The position numbers were made by a program, and so were the translations under genes. From positions 62,001 through 126,000 of the forward strand of contig JAFAEQ010000056.1 of NCBI GenBank assembly GCA_023423935.1: a DNA stretch of 64,000 nucleotides. The letters are read 5' to 3'. This DNA is from Pseudomonadota bacterium. GTDB lineage: Bacteria; Pseudomonadota; Gammaproteobacteria; Steroidobacterales; Steroidobacteraceae. A model generated the notes under the pieces. The model made no database searches. It was given only the letters and a program-made list of their open reading frames with translations, and had not been told where the DNA came from. Below are positions 8,128-15,969 of the stretch, one piece after another (position 1 is the first letter of the stretch; every line of letters starts with the position of its first letter).

Positions 8128-8583
8128 TCAGTACGGAGTTCCATCACGACGCCGATAACGTTCGTCGTTCGATGAAATCATGAGGTCGATATCCGGATAA
8201 CACGTGGCATCGGCGCGATTGCGTGTACCGATCTCCAGCAGCACCGCCTCTTGATCAGAACGGTTCTGCAAATGATGCCCGTTCTGCTCGCTCGCCTTGA
8301 AGCCTGCACAATCTCCAGCGCGGAGAACTTCCACACCTTCATCGGTGACGAGCGTCACCTCGCCCTGGATCACATGGATGAACTCATCCTTGTGGCTGTG
8401 CCAGTGACGCTGGCTCGACCATTCTCCCGCGGGCAGACGCAGCAGGTTCACTCCGAACTGAGTCAGTCCAGCCGCATCGCCGAGGGCGCGCCGTTCGCGT
8501 CGCAGACAGGGCTGGTCATAGGGTGCGGGATAGCTCGTCCCGATGCGCGGCATTACGGATGAGACGTCGATCTTCTTTGGCAT
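8128..8583 (-). CDS. Cupin domain protein
   Basis: A 151-residue cytoplasmic single-domain cupin. The first cupin motif, HWHSHKDEFIHVIQGEVTLV, carries the His/His/Glu metal ligands, and the second lies around GDCAGFKASEQNGHHLQN, where HH supplies the last ligand. The N-terminus (MPRIGTSYPAPYDQPCLRR) and the ending DIDLMISSNDERYRRRDGTPY are typical of a conserved proteobacterial subgroup annotated only as cupin. Substrate unknown; a metal-dependent sugar or small-molecule binding or isomerising role is possible. It is divergent from the small gene at 8660 and sits between the two hairpin arrays. Confidence 0.85.
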   Translation of the reverse strand: MPKKIDVSSVMPRIGTSYPAPYDQPCLRRERRALGDAAGLTQFGVNLLRLPAGEWSSQRHWHSHKDEFIHVIQGEVTLVTDEGVEVLRAGDCAGFKASEQNGHHLQNRSDQEAVLLEIGTRNRADATCYPDIDLMISSNDERYRRRDGTPY

Positions 8584-8659
8584 GGCACACTCGCCGGGTC
8601 TGAAGAGTTGACCTCATGATAACGATTACGGCGGATCGCAGATCCGCCAGTGAGGAACC

Positions 8660-8920
8660 ATGCGCCAGATCCTCATCGTCGCGAATGACGCCACTTACTC
8701 GCAACTCGCGTCACGCAAGCTCCGACGACTCGAACGGTTCGATCGACGCAAGTTGCAGGCGACGCCACTCGATGCTTCCATTCTGGTTGGCCTGCGCAAG
8801 GGACCGTTGTCCTTTCTGCGCCCCTGGTCTGGCTATGTCATGCGGGCCGGTAAACCCATCGGAACAATCAGTCTCAGCGGACGCGACGTGCGTCGTGGCT
8901 ATCTGGAAGTCAAAGGATGA
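8660..8920 (+). CDS. Small hypothetical basic protein
   Basis: An 86-residue frame starting at an ATG preceded by GAGGA. The product is arginine- and lysine-rich (KLRRLERFDRRKL) and ends YLEVKG, with no signal peptide or recognisable domain. Codon use is similar to its neighbours. It starts 76 bp from the divergent cupin start and is followed by the 191-bp repeat array. I do not recognise the family; a spurious frame cannot be excluded. Confidence 0.45.
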   Translation: MRQILIVANDATYSQLASRKLRRLERFDRRKLQATPLDASILVGLRKGPLSFLRPWSGYVMRAGKPIGTISLSGRDVRRGYLEVKG

Positions 8921-8939
8921 CTCCACTGATGTTGCTGAA

Positions 8940-9540
8940 GGTGCTAGCCACTAGCCAACTAGTCCGCTAGCTACTAGCAGGAAAGAAGAGTTGTGGGTCC
9001 GACTTCAGTCGGACATTTTGTTCGGCTAAAGCCGAACCCACAGGTGGAGAGAGTCTTCTTGCTTCTTCTCTCGGCTAAGCCGAACCCACAGCTAAAGAGA
9101 CTCTTCCAGCCTCTTCTCTGGCTAGCAGACCGGCGGACCAGTTTGCTAGCCGCTCCGCGGATCGCGCGGGCAGAAAGCAACTTGTGGGTCCGACTTCAGT
9201 CGGACATTTTGTTCGGCTAAAGCCGAACCCACAGGTGGAGAGAGTCTTCTTGCTTCTTCTCTCGGCTAAGCCGAACCCACAGCTAAAGAGACTCTTCCAG
9301 ATTCTTCTCGAGCTGGAAGACTACCGGACCAGTTTGCTAGCGACTCCGCGCAGCGCGCGGGCAGAAAGCAACTTGTGGGTCCGACTTCAGTCGGACATTT
9401 TGTTCGGCTAAAGCCGAACCCACAGGTGGAGAGACTCTTCTTGCTTCTTCTCTCGGCTGAAGCCGAACCCACAGCTAGCGAGACTCTTCCAGCCTCTTCT
9501 CTGGCTAGCAGTCCAGCGGACCAGTTTGCTAGCGACTCTC
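8940..9540. repeat. Hairpin-repeat array 2 with three 191-bp tandem units
   Basis: Units start at 8993, 9184 and 9375, exactly 191 bp apart, the third being incomplete. Each begins TGTGGGTCCGACTTCAGTCG and continues with a second hairpin TTCGGCTAAAGCCGAA and ACCCACAG, so two hairpins are enclosed by an outer TGTGGGT/ACCCACA pairing. Then come a shorter TCGGCTAAGCCGA hairpin and a CTAG-rich segment. The first two units are nearly identical outside the CTAG segment. The 75-residue frames inside the units are repeat artefacts, not genes. Confidence 0.92.
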
Positions 9541-9605
9541 TCCGGCACTTGCCCCCGCACTCGCGCGTTGCAACTGCATCCATTTCCATTGCCAGGAGAG
9601 TTTGT

Positions 9606-9869
9606 ATGGCTGATCCAAGAGTCCCGGATATCAACGCTGATCGGAATAGCGACCGTATCTCTACCGAAGAGGCAAAGCGACGCGCCGAATCTCAGGCGAG
9701 ATCCGAGAAGGAATCATCCACTGCGGTTCGCCATGGCGGCGCGGGGAAAATGGGCATGGATCGTTCGACTTCGGATGTCGTGGACGGGAGCGATGTCTCG
9801 AAGGAGAGTGAGCGAGCACACTGGCCGGACGAAGATGGCAATCTCGAGGAATCGAGCGGCCATCCATGA
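9606..9869 (+). CDS. Small hydrophilic protein, unknown function
   Basis: An 87-residue, strongly hydrophilic protein with an ATG directly downstream of AGGAGA. It is rich in Asp, Glu, Arg and Ser (TEEAKRRAESQARSEKESS; ESERAHWPDEDGN) and lacks hydrophobic segments, so it is probably disordered. No family recognised. The longer frame reaching back to 9375 only reads through the repeat array and is not used. The composition recalls small stress-induced hydrophilins, but that is a guess. Confidence 0.6.
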   Translation: MADPRVPDINADRNSDRISTEEAKRRAESQARSEKESSTAVRHGGAGKMGMDRSTSDVVDGSDVSKESERAHWPDEDGNLEESSGHP

Positions 9870-9956
9870 TCGATGCAATTGCAGTAAGGACTTCGTCGCT
9901 CGCTTCCGAAAATGCGAGCTCCTCAAAGGTGTTCCGCGGAGGTGAGATCCAGCAGT

Positions 9957-9983
9957 GAGCGAATTCGCCCAACGAATTCGCTC
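9957..9983. terminator. Perfect 11-bp hairpin between convergent genes
   Basis: GAGCGAATTCG, loop CCCAA, then CGAATTCGCTC, located between the small gene ending at 9869 and the hemerythrin gene ending at 10018. It lacks T-runs on either side, so a bidirectional transcript end or an mRNA stabiliser is likelier than a classical terminator. Confidence 0.5.
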
Positions 9984-10017
9984 GCTTCGCAAGGATTCGC
10001 GGCGCTAGCCGTCTGCG

Positions 10018-10617
10018 TCACTGCCATCGTCGTTCGCGGCTTCCATTGGACTTGGAGTTCGCAAAGATCACGGCACCCAGTGCAAGAGCTCCCCCGATTG
10101 CAATCGCGGCGCCGGTGGGAAATGTACGAATGCCGGTGCTTGCTACTTCAGCAGTGTGAGGGCCGAGCAGTTCCACACGACGTTTCGCCATACGGGCTCC
10201 GAGCATGTGGAGCTGATCGGTAAGCCTCAGTTCGGCGGCAGGCAGCAGCCAGGTTTCTTCGTCTGCCACGTGATGCATGACTGTCCGCATCAATGCCATG
10301 AACGTTTCGTCGAACTCGGGGCTGTCAGGGTTCATGTCGCGCAGCTCTGCCATGTAACCACGCATCTCGTCATGCTCGGGCTCGCTCTTGTCGAGTACTT
10401 CGTCGCCGCGCAGCACGGATCGCAGTGCGGGATAAAAGATCTCTTCCTCGAGCCGCGCATGCGCCGTCAATGCGATGCAGATGTGTTCGACGATCGCCTG
10501 CTTGCGCGCCGGGGAGGTGTCCTGCTTGTAGCGGTGGAACGCCGCCATCACGTGGGTGTGATCCATGCGGATCATCGAGGTGATCGAAGGGGACATTTTC
10601 TCGACGACGCTGTTCAT
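10018..10617 (-). CDS. Hemerythrin HHE domain protein with C-terminal membrane segment
   Basis: The 199-residue protein carries a hemerythrin-like four-helix di-iron domain in its first 145 residues: MDHTHVMAAFHRY (first His), ALTAHARLEEEIFYPAL (HxxxE), EPEHDEMRGYMAELRD and MRTVMHHVADEETWLLP (HHxxxEE). The last part, FPTGAAIAIGGALALGAVIFA, is one hydrophobic segment with a basic tail, so the iron domain is probably tethered to the membrane. Such proteins bind oxygen, NO or iron, or sense redox state. The start at 10617 precedes the basic-free N-terminus MNSVVEKM. It lies beside, but is not obviously coupled to, the pao genes. Confidence 0.88.
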   Translation of the reverse strand: MNSVVEKMSPSITSMIRMDHTHVMAAFHRYKQDTSPARKQAIVEHICIALTAHARLEEEIFYPALRSVLRGDEVLDKSEPEHDEMRGYMAELRDMNPDSPEFDETFMALMRTVMHHVADEETWLLPAAELRLTDQLHMLGARMAKRRVELLGPHTAEVASTGIRTFPTGAAIAIGGALALGAVIFANSKSNGSRERRWQ

Positions 10618-10694
10618 GGCGATCTCCGCGAATGATGGGCTTTATGGAGAACGCCGGCTTGCGCAGCGGGTTCCAGAGGCCCCGCAGCGCACAT

Positions 10695-12935
10695 TCACGC
10701 GACGGTACGTACCGGTGCTTGCAGCAGACGCTCGATGCGTACGGGCAGGTGGCGAACGCGCACGCCCGTGGCGTGATGGACGGCGTTCGTGATCGCAGCC
10801 GCAATACCCGCCAGGCCGATCTCGCCGACGCCGCGCGCTCCGAGTGCATTCAAGTTGTAGTCGGGATGATCGAGGAACGTCACGTCGATCTGCGGCGCGT
10901 CGGCATGCGTCGCCACCAGATAATCGGCGAGATTGTCGTTGACCGGCTTGCCGTTGCGCGCGTCGTAGAGCGTCTCCTCGAGCAGCGCCATGCCGACGCC
11001 CATGACCACTGCGCCTTCGATCTGGTTGCGTGCCGCTCGCGGATTGATCATGCGACCGGCGTCGATCACGGTGACCACGCGGCTGACTTGCAATCGTGCA
11101 ATTTCCGGCCGCCAGGTGACCTCCGCGAATTGCGCGCCGAAGGAATGGGACGAGAACCTGGGATTCTCCTCCTGGAGCGTGCCTTTGGATTCGCCTTGAC
11201 CCGAGACCGATTGAACGCGGGCGGCCTTCAGCACATCTTCGATCGGCGTTCCCTGGGAGCTGCCTTTCGTGCGGATTCGTCCGTCGATCAGTACCAGTGA
11301 TGCTGCGTCCTGGCGATAGAACGGCCCTCGTGTTTTCGTTGCGGCAGACAGCAGCGCCTTCGTCGCCTTCTGCGTGGCTTCGAGCACTGCAGGTGTCATC
11401 GAAGCCGTGACCCAGGAGCCGCCTGAAACAGGGCCGGGCGGCAACGACGAATCACCGAGCACCACGTCGATGCGATCGACAGGAACGCCGGTCGCATGGC
11501 TCACCATCTGCGCAAGAATCGTATACGTGCCGGTCCCGATATCCTGTGTACCGCTCGCGATACGGATGCGTCCGTCCTGCCGAAATTCCACCGTCGCCTG
11601 CGCATCCGATCGCATGGCGCCCCATGACGCTGCAGCGACGCCCCAGCCGATGATGGCGCCATCGCGTTGCATCGATCCCACCTCGGGTGTGCGCCGTGAC
11701 CATCCGAACTTTTCTGCGCCGGTGACGAGACATTCCTTGAGGTGACGCGAGGAGAACGGCAGATTTTTGCTTTCGTCCTTGGTCGGCTCGTTCATCAGAC
11801 GCAACTGCACAGGGTCCATCTTCAGTTTGATCGCAAGCTCATCCATTGCGGATTCGAGTGCGAACAGACCGGGTACCGCGCCCGGGCCGCGCATCGGCGT
11901 GGGCGTTCCGACATTGCGCCGTGCGAGCGCGGCGCTGACGCGCAGATTCGGCGTGCTGTACAGAAACGGTGTGGCTTCGCCGCAGTCTTCGCTGTAGTCA
12001 TCGGCGATCGCGGTGTGATTCGCGTAGTCCTGGCTGAGCGCAACGAGCTTTCCTTGTGCGTCGGCGCCCAGGCGAATGCGCTGATCGGTCACGGGACGAT
12101 GGCCGGCGCTGTAGAACATCATTTGCCTGCTGACCACGAGCTTCACGGGGCGTTTGAGATTGCGAGCGCAGGCCGCGGCGAGCAATGCATGCGGCCATGG
12201 CCAGAGCTTGCCGCCAAATCCGGAGCCCAGATACTTCGTGATCACCTTCACCTGTTCGGGTGCGACGCCGAGCATGCGCGCCATCACTTCACGATGGTTC
12301 ATGACCGCCTGCGAAGTTTCATACAGCGTGAATGACTGACCATCGAAGACAGCCACCGACGCATGCAGTTCGATTGGATTGTGAGTCTCGACGGGGGTGC
12401 CGTACGTCTCATCGAGCTTGACTGCGGCCTGCCGGAGCGCCGTTTCCACATCGCCGCGTTTGCTCTTCTCCGATGCAGATTCTGGAGCCGGTGATCCTTC
12501 GAGCAGCTCGCGAGCAACCTGCGGAGCTTCGCCTCGGTAGCTGGCCTTCACCCGCTCGGCCGCGGCGCGCGCCTGCTCTTGCGTTTGTGCTACGACGACG
12601 GCGACGTACTGACCGTAGTAACGGATCACGTCGTCCTCGAGCGGCGGTCGCGTCTCGTCGATGCGCGGTCCGCTGCCTTCCGAGGGAGGTACGCGATAAA
12701 GCGTGCCGATGTTGCCGCGGTGATAGATGGCGACGACGCCCGGCATTTTCTGCGCGGCCGTCGTGTCGAGCTGGGTCAGCGTGCCGTTGGCGATGGTGGC
12801 GCACACCGGCCAGGCATGCAGCAACCCTTCGAAATGATGGTCCGATGAATAATCCGCGAGGCCGCTGACTTTCAGCGCTCCGTCGATGCGCGCAGTGGGT
12901 ACGCCGACGACTTTCGATTCTCTGATCGGCTCCAT
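10695..12935 (-). CDS. paoC: Aldehyde oxidoreductase molybdenum-binding subunit PaoC-like
   Basis: This 746-residue subunit of the xanthine oxidase family binds the molybdenum cytosine dinucleotide cofactor and oxidises aldehydes to acids. Conserved landmarks are VVGVPTARIDGALKVSG at the start, GSGFGGKLWPWPHALLAAA, RGPGAVPGLFALESAMDELA, the QDIGTGTYTILAQM segment and the C-terminal ARGVGEIGLAGIAAAITNAV with the catalytic Glu near residue 705. It resembles E. coli PaoC along its whole length. It is the last gene of the paoABC set; the ATG at 12935 follows TGAGG inside the end of paoB, better than the ATG at 12950. A PaoD-type insertion chaperone is not adjacent. Confidence 0.92.
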   Translation of the reverse strand: MEPIRESKVVGVPTARIDGALKVSGLADYSSDHHFEGLLHAWPVCATIANGTLTQLDTTAAQKMPGVVAIYHRGNIGTLYRVPPSEGSGPRIDETRPPLEDDVIRYYGQYVAVVVAQTQEQARAAAERVKASYRGEAPQVARELLEGSPAPESASEKSKRGDVETALRQAAVKLDETYGTPVETHNPIELHASVAVFDGQSFTLYETSQAVMNHREVMARMLGVAPEQVKVITKYLGSGFGGKLWPWPHALLAAACARNLKRPVKLVVSRQMMFYSAGHRPVTDQRIRLGADAQGKLVALSQDYANHTAIADDYSEDCGEATPFLYSTPNLRVSAALARRNVGTPTPMRGPGAVPGLFALESAMDELAIKLKMDPVQLRLMNEPTKDESKNLPFSSRHLKECLVTGAEKFGWSRRTPEVGSMQRDGAIIGWGVAAASWGAMRSDAQATVEFRQDGRIRIASGTQDIGTGTYTILAQMVSHATGVPVDRIDVVLGDSSLPPGPVSGGSWVTASMTPAVLEATQKATKALLSAATKTRGPFYRQDAASLVLIDGRIRTKGSSQGTPIEDVLKAARVQSVSGQGESKGTLQEENPRFSSHSFGAQFAEVTWRPEIARLQVSRVVTVIDAGRMINPRAARNQIEGAVVMGVGMALLEETLYDARNGKPVNDNLADYLVATHADAPQIDVTFLDHPDYNLNALGARGVGEIGLAGIAAAITNAVHHATGVRVRHLPVRIERLLQAPVRTVA

Positions 12936-12942
12936 GGAAACC

Positions 12943-13950
12943 TCATGCATTCTGCAGACACTGGCGCAGCGCCTGCGTCAGGCATCGTTTCGCAAGCTCC
13001 ACCTTGAAGGCGTTTTCTTTCAGCGGTTTTGCGGATTGAAGCGCTGCGTCGGCGGCCGATCTGAACACAGCCTCGGAGGCCTGTTGTCCGAGCAGCGCCT
13101 GTTCGGCTTGCGGTGCACGCCAGGGAATCGTGCCCACGCCGCCGAGTGCAACACGCGCATGCTCAATCCTGCCGCTCGCGTCTGCTCGCATGGCGACGGC
13201 CGCAGAGGCGAGTGCAAATTCATAGGAGGCTCTGTCTCGAAGTTTGAGATACACGCTCTTCGTGCCCGGCTGGGGCGGCGGAAGCGTGACATGCGTAATG
13301 AGATCGCCGGGCTCGAGCACCGTTTCGATGTGAGGCGTATCGCCAGGGAGTCTGTAAAAGTCGGCAATGGGAACCGCGCGCGTGCCCTTGACGCCCCGAA
13401 CATGGATGATCGCCTCCAATGCCATCAGTGCGACGTTCTGGTCTGAAGGGTTGCTGGCGATGCATTGCGGGCTCGTACCCAGGATTGCGAGCATGCGATG
13501 GTGGCCTTCGAGTGCGTCGCATCCGGATCCTGGCGTTCGCTTGTTACAGCGTGCGGCGATATCGCGGTAGTACACGCATCGTGTCTTCTGCAAGAGATTG
13601 CCTGCTGTCGTCGCCATGTTGCGCAGCTGCGGCGATGCGCCGGAGAGCAGGGCCTGAGACAGCGCCGGATACCTGGATTTCACTGCCTCGTCGTGTGCGA
13701 CGTCGGCGTTGCGTGCGAGGGCGCCGATCTGCAGCCCACCGTCCGAGGTCGGTTTGATGGTGGCGAGATCGAGCGAATTGATGTCGATGAGCTGTGCAGG
13801 CTTCTCGACGTCGATCTTCATGTAATCGACCAGGTTCGTGCCGCCGGCGATGAAGCGGACGTTCGCCCCTTGCTGAGCGGTGTTCGAGCGTGCATGCGCC
13901 TTGATCGCATCGTCGATCGAGCGCGGCGTGACGAGATCGAATGTGTTCAT
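12943..13950 (-). CDS. paoB: Aldehyde oxidoreductase FAD subunit PaoB-like, with [4Fe-4S] cysteines
   Basis: A 335-residue FAD-binding subunit that passes electrons between the molybdenum and iron-sulfur subunits and the final acceptor. The FAD loop RFIAGGTNLVDYMK and the MATTAGNLLQKTRC segment are typical. An insertion carries Cys125, Cys135, Cys144 and Cys163 (TRCVYYRDIAARCNKR, PGSGC, SPQCIAS), matching the extra [4Fe-4S] cluster ligands known in E. coli PaoB and absent from most family members. The gene starts 7 bp after paoA and ends 7 bp before paoC, indicating one transcript with translational coupling. Confidence 0.92.
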   Translation of the reverse strand: MNTFDLVTPRSIDDAIKAHARSNTAQQGANVRFIAGGTNLVDYMKIDVEKPAQLIDINSLDLATIKPTSDGGLQIGALARNADVAHDEAVKSRYPALSQALLSGASPQLRNMATTAGNLLQKTRCVYYRDIAARCNKRTPGSGCDALEGHHRMLAILGTSPQCIASNPSDQNVALMALEAIIHVRGVKGTRAVPIADFYRLPGDTPHIETVLEPGDLITHVTLPPPQPGTKSVYLKLRDRASYEFALASAAVAMRADASGRIEHARVALGGVGTIPWRAPQAEQALLGQQASEAVFRSAADAALQSAKPLKENAFKVELAKRCLTQALRQCLQNA

Positions 13951-13957
13951 CGCGTGC

Positions 13958-14584
13958 TCACACCTTGCCGCGCGCTGCTTGCACGGCTGCGAGGATGTTG
14001 GGGTAGGCCCCGCAGCGACAGATGTTGCCGCTCATTGCCTCGCGAACCTCGGCGTCGTTTCCGCCCCACGGCTCTTTCAGCATCGCGACGGCCGACATGA
14101 TCTGCCCGGGGGTGCAGTAGCCGCATTGAAAGCCATCGTGTTCGACGAATGCGGCTTGCATCGGATGTAAGGCGCCGGGTTTGCCGAGTCCTTCGATCGT
14201 CGTGATCTCCGCCTTCTGCTGCATCGCTGCGAAGGTGAGGCAGCTGTTCACGCGCCGCCCGTCGATGTGAACCGTGCAGGCGCCGCACTGTCCGTGATCG
14301 CAGCCTTTCTTGGTGCCGGTCAGATGCAAGGTTTCGCGCAACGTGTCCAGCAGCGTCGAGCGCGGATCGATCCGAACGTCGTGCCTCTGACCGTTGACCT
14401 TGAGTGAAATCGCGATGGTGCCTGGGACCGCGGCAGATGCAGTCGTCGATCGCACGGTGGAAGCCTCTGCGCCCAGCGGAGCAGCGACTCCGATTCCAGC
14501 GACGCTTGCGTGCGTGAGGAATTCCCGACGGTTGAGAGAATTCAGCGCAGGGCCGATGCGTGTATCCGAATGCTGATCAGACAT
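13958..14584 (-). CDS. paoA: Aldehyde oxidoreductase [2Fe-2S] subunit PaoA-like, Tat-exported
   Basis: The 208-residue iron-sulfur subunit starts with a Tat signal (NRREFLTHASVAGIGVAAPL), which would carry the folded PaoABC trimer to the periplasm because the other subunits have no signal. The ferredoxin-like [2Fe-2S] motif is GCDHGQCGACTVHIDGRRVN with a distal Cys in NSCLTF, and the second cluster is in the helical domain as FQCGYCTPGQIM and GNICRCGAYPNIL. This is the first gene of the operon. The enzyme detoxifies aromatic and other aldehydes in E. coli; here plant-derived aldehydes would fit the neighbouring xylan enzymes, which is inference. Confidence 0.92.
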   Translation of the reverse strand: MSDQHSDTRIGPALNSLNRREFLTHASVAGIGVAAPLGAEASTVRSTTASAAVPGTIAISLKVNGQRHDVRIDPRSTLLDTLRETLHLTGTKKGCDHGQCGACTVHIDGRRVNSCLTFAAMQQKAEITTIEGLGKPGALHPMQAAFVEHDGFQCGYCTPGQIMSAVAMLKEPWGGNDAEVREAMSGNICRCGAYPNILAAVQAARGKV

Positions 14585-14781
14585 GGCAGCCTCGGCGAGG
14601 GGACGATCTTCGATAAGCGCGTGCGTTGCGCCGAAGTTCCGGAAAGTGCGCAGGCCGAGTGAGCCAGCTTTGTATAGCGAGGATTCCGGTCGAAGCGTCC
14701 GAGAGTGCGACTCCTGCGAGGCTGGTCGCAGCGAGGGCCTGGTGTTACAAGTCGGCTGTCATCAGAAACCGGATCTCCTCG

Positions 14782-15198
14782 ATGCCCGACTCCGCGATGT
14801 CGCTCACCACGCCGGCGCTTCTGTTCCCGGCCATTTCGTTGCTGCTCCTCGCCTATACCAACCGGTTTCTGACGGTGGCGACGATCATTCGTCAGCTTCA
14901 CCCGGGCGAGGGCAAGACGCTCGCCGATCTGGCGCGCCGGCAGATCGGAAACCTGCGTTACCGGGTGAAGCTCATCCGGCACATGCAGAGCTTCGGCGTG
15001 GTGAGCTTTTTGTTATGCGCGCTGTCGATGTTCGCCATCTTCGTCGACAGTGATCTGACGGGAAAATGGCTGTTCGGGTTGAGCCTGCTCGCGCTCGCGA
15101 TATCGCTGGTGCTGTCGTTCATCGAAGTGCTGTTGTCGACGGATGCGCTCGGCATCGTCCTCGACGACATGGACAGACCGCCCGCGACGAAGTCCTGA
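14782..15198 (+). CDS. DUF2721 family membrane protein
   Basis: A 138-residue inner-membrane protein. The family start SLTTPALLFPAISLLLLAYT is followed by a soluble helix (FLTVATIIRQLHPGEG and the LARRQIGNLRYRVKLIRHMQ segment) and two closely spaced hydrophobic helices, SFGVVSFLLCALSMFAIFV and KWLFGLSLLALAISLVLSFI. DUF2721 has no known biochemical role. The start at 14782 places the first transmembrane helix at the N-terminus as in relatives; the longer frame upstream to 14626 adds atypical sequence, and an ATG at 14797 is an alternative. Divergent from paoA. Confidence 0.8.
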   Translation: MPDSAMSLTTPALLFPAISLLLLAYTNRFLTVATIIRQLHPGEGKTLADLARRQIGNLRYRVKLIRHMQSFGVVSFLLCALSMFAIFVDSDLTGKWLFGLSLLALAISLVLSFIEVLLSTDALGIVLDDMDRPPATKS

Positions 15199-15206
15199 GG
15201 CGTGCC

Positions 15207-15830
15207 TCAGCGCTGCCGTAGATAACGTTTGCATTCGGTGGACAGCGGCTTCTCGCTCGCGGTGGGCAGTTGCGTGGTCAGCACGTTGTGCATGATCTCT
15301 TTGGCGCGCGCGATCTGCCTGTCGTTCATCCTCGCCGTGACGGTGACTTGCGTGATAATCGGCGGCGGACTCATTGACCATCGATAGGCCTGAGCGGCGC
15401 TGAGCATTACGGATCCGAAGGCGGTCAGTTCATCCGGCTTCATGTTCACGACCGCGGGGAACTGCTCCTGGCAGCGTGCGCGCGCGAGTTGATCCGGCAT
15501 GTTCGGTTCGCTCGCGCTGAAGCTGTAACCGATCGAGTAGTACGACTGCGCCGAGTGCGGACGATAGATGAACATCGAGAGCGCGTGAATATTGTCCTGC
15601 GTTACGAGCCGCGCGATTTCCTCCGCAGTCACTCCGTGCTTGAACTGAGCGCGCACATTGACGATTGCCTCCGGTGACTTCGCTGCGAGCGATCCGATAT
15701 CGCCATCGAAGGGCTGCGGCCCGTCCTTGGTCATTTCGATTTTCTGGGCCATGCCCTGCGCCCACGAATACGAAAGTGGCGACCCGACGAACATCAATGC
15801 GCAAAGCACGAGCGGTCTGTGTGCGGTCAT
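15207..15830 (-). CDS. Exported hypothetical protein
   Basis: The 207-residue product has a signal peptide (HRPLVLCALMFVGSPLSYSWA) starting at an ATG behind GGGAAAG; the long upstream part of the open frame is not coding-like. The mature part includes AIVNVRAQFKHGVTAEEIARL, a segment rich in Tyr and Ser (PHSAQSYYSIGYSFSA) and a C-terminal helix with two cysteines overall. No family recognised. It is convergent with the DUF2721 gene (8 bp between stops) and divergent from the glycosidase-like gene. Confidence 0.72.
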   Translation of the reverse strand: MTAHRPLVLCALMFVGSPLSYSWAQGMAQKIEMTKDGPQPFDGDIGSLAAKSPEAIVNVRAQFKHGVTAEEIARLVTQDNIHALSMFIYRPHSAQSYYSIGYSFSASEPNMPDQLARARCQEQFPAVVNMKPDELTAFGSVMLSAAQAYRWSMSPPPIITQVTVTARMNDRQIARAKEIMHNVLTTQLPTASEKPLSTECKRYLRQR

Positions 15831-15969
15831 ATTCTTTCCCTGTTTCCGGACCCGCGCCGATTCTACGATTTTCCCTGAGGTCATTTGGCGCACGACGCCA
15901 TTTCGACACATTTTGAGGCCCTTGGATACGCCACGGTAGGCTCCGCGCACACAAGAAAAGGGAGGTCCC

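Noticed and set aside
8993..9411. Two or three near-identical 75-residue frames in array 2
   Set aside because: They read across palindromic DNA and owe their similarity to the 191-bp repeat; no ribosome sites.
8940..9540. Possible CRISPR array
   Set aside because: The repeats are contiguous 191-bp units containing hairpins, without short unique spacers or cas genes.
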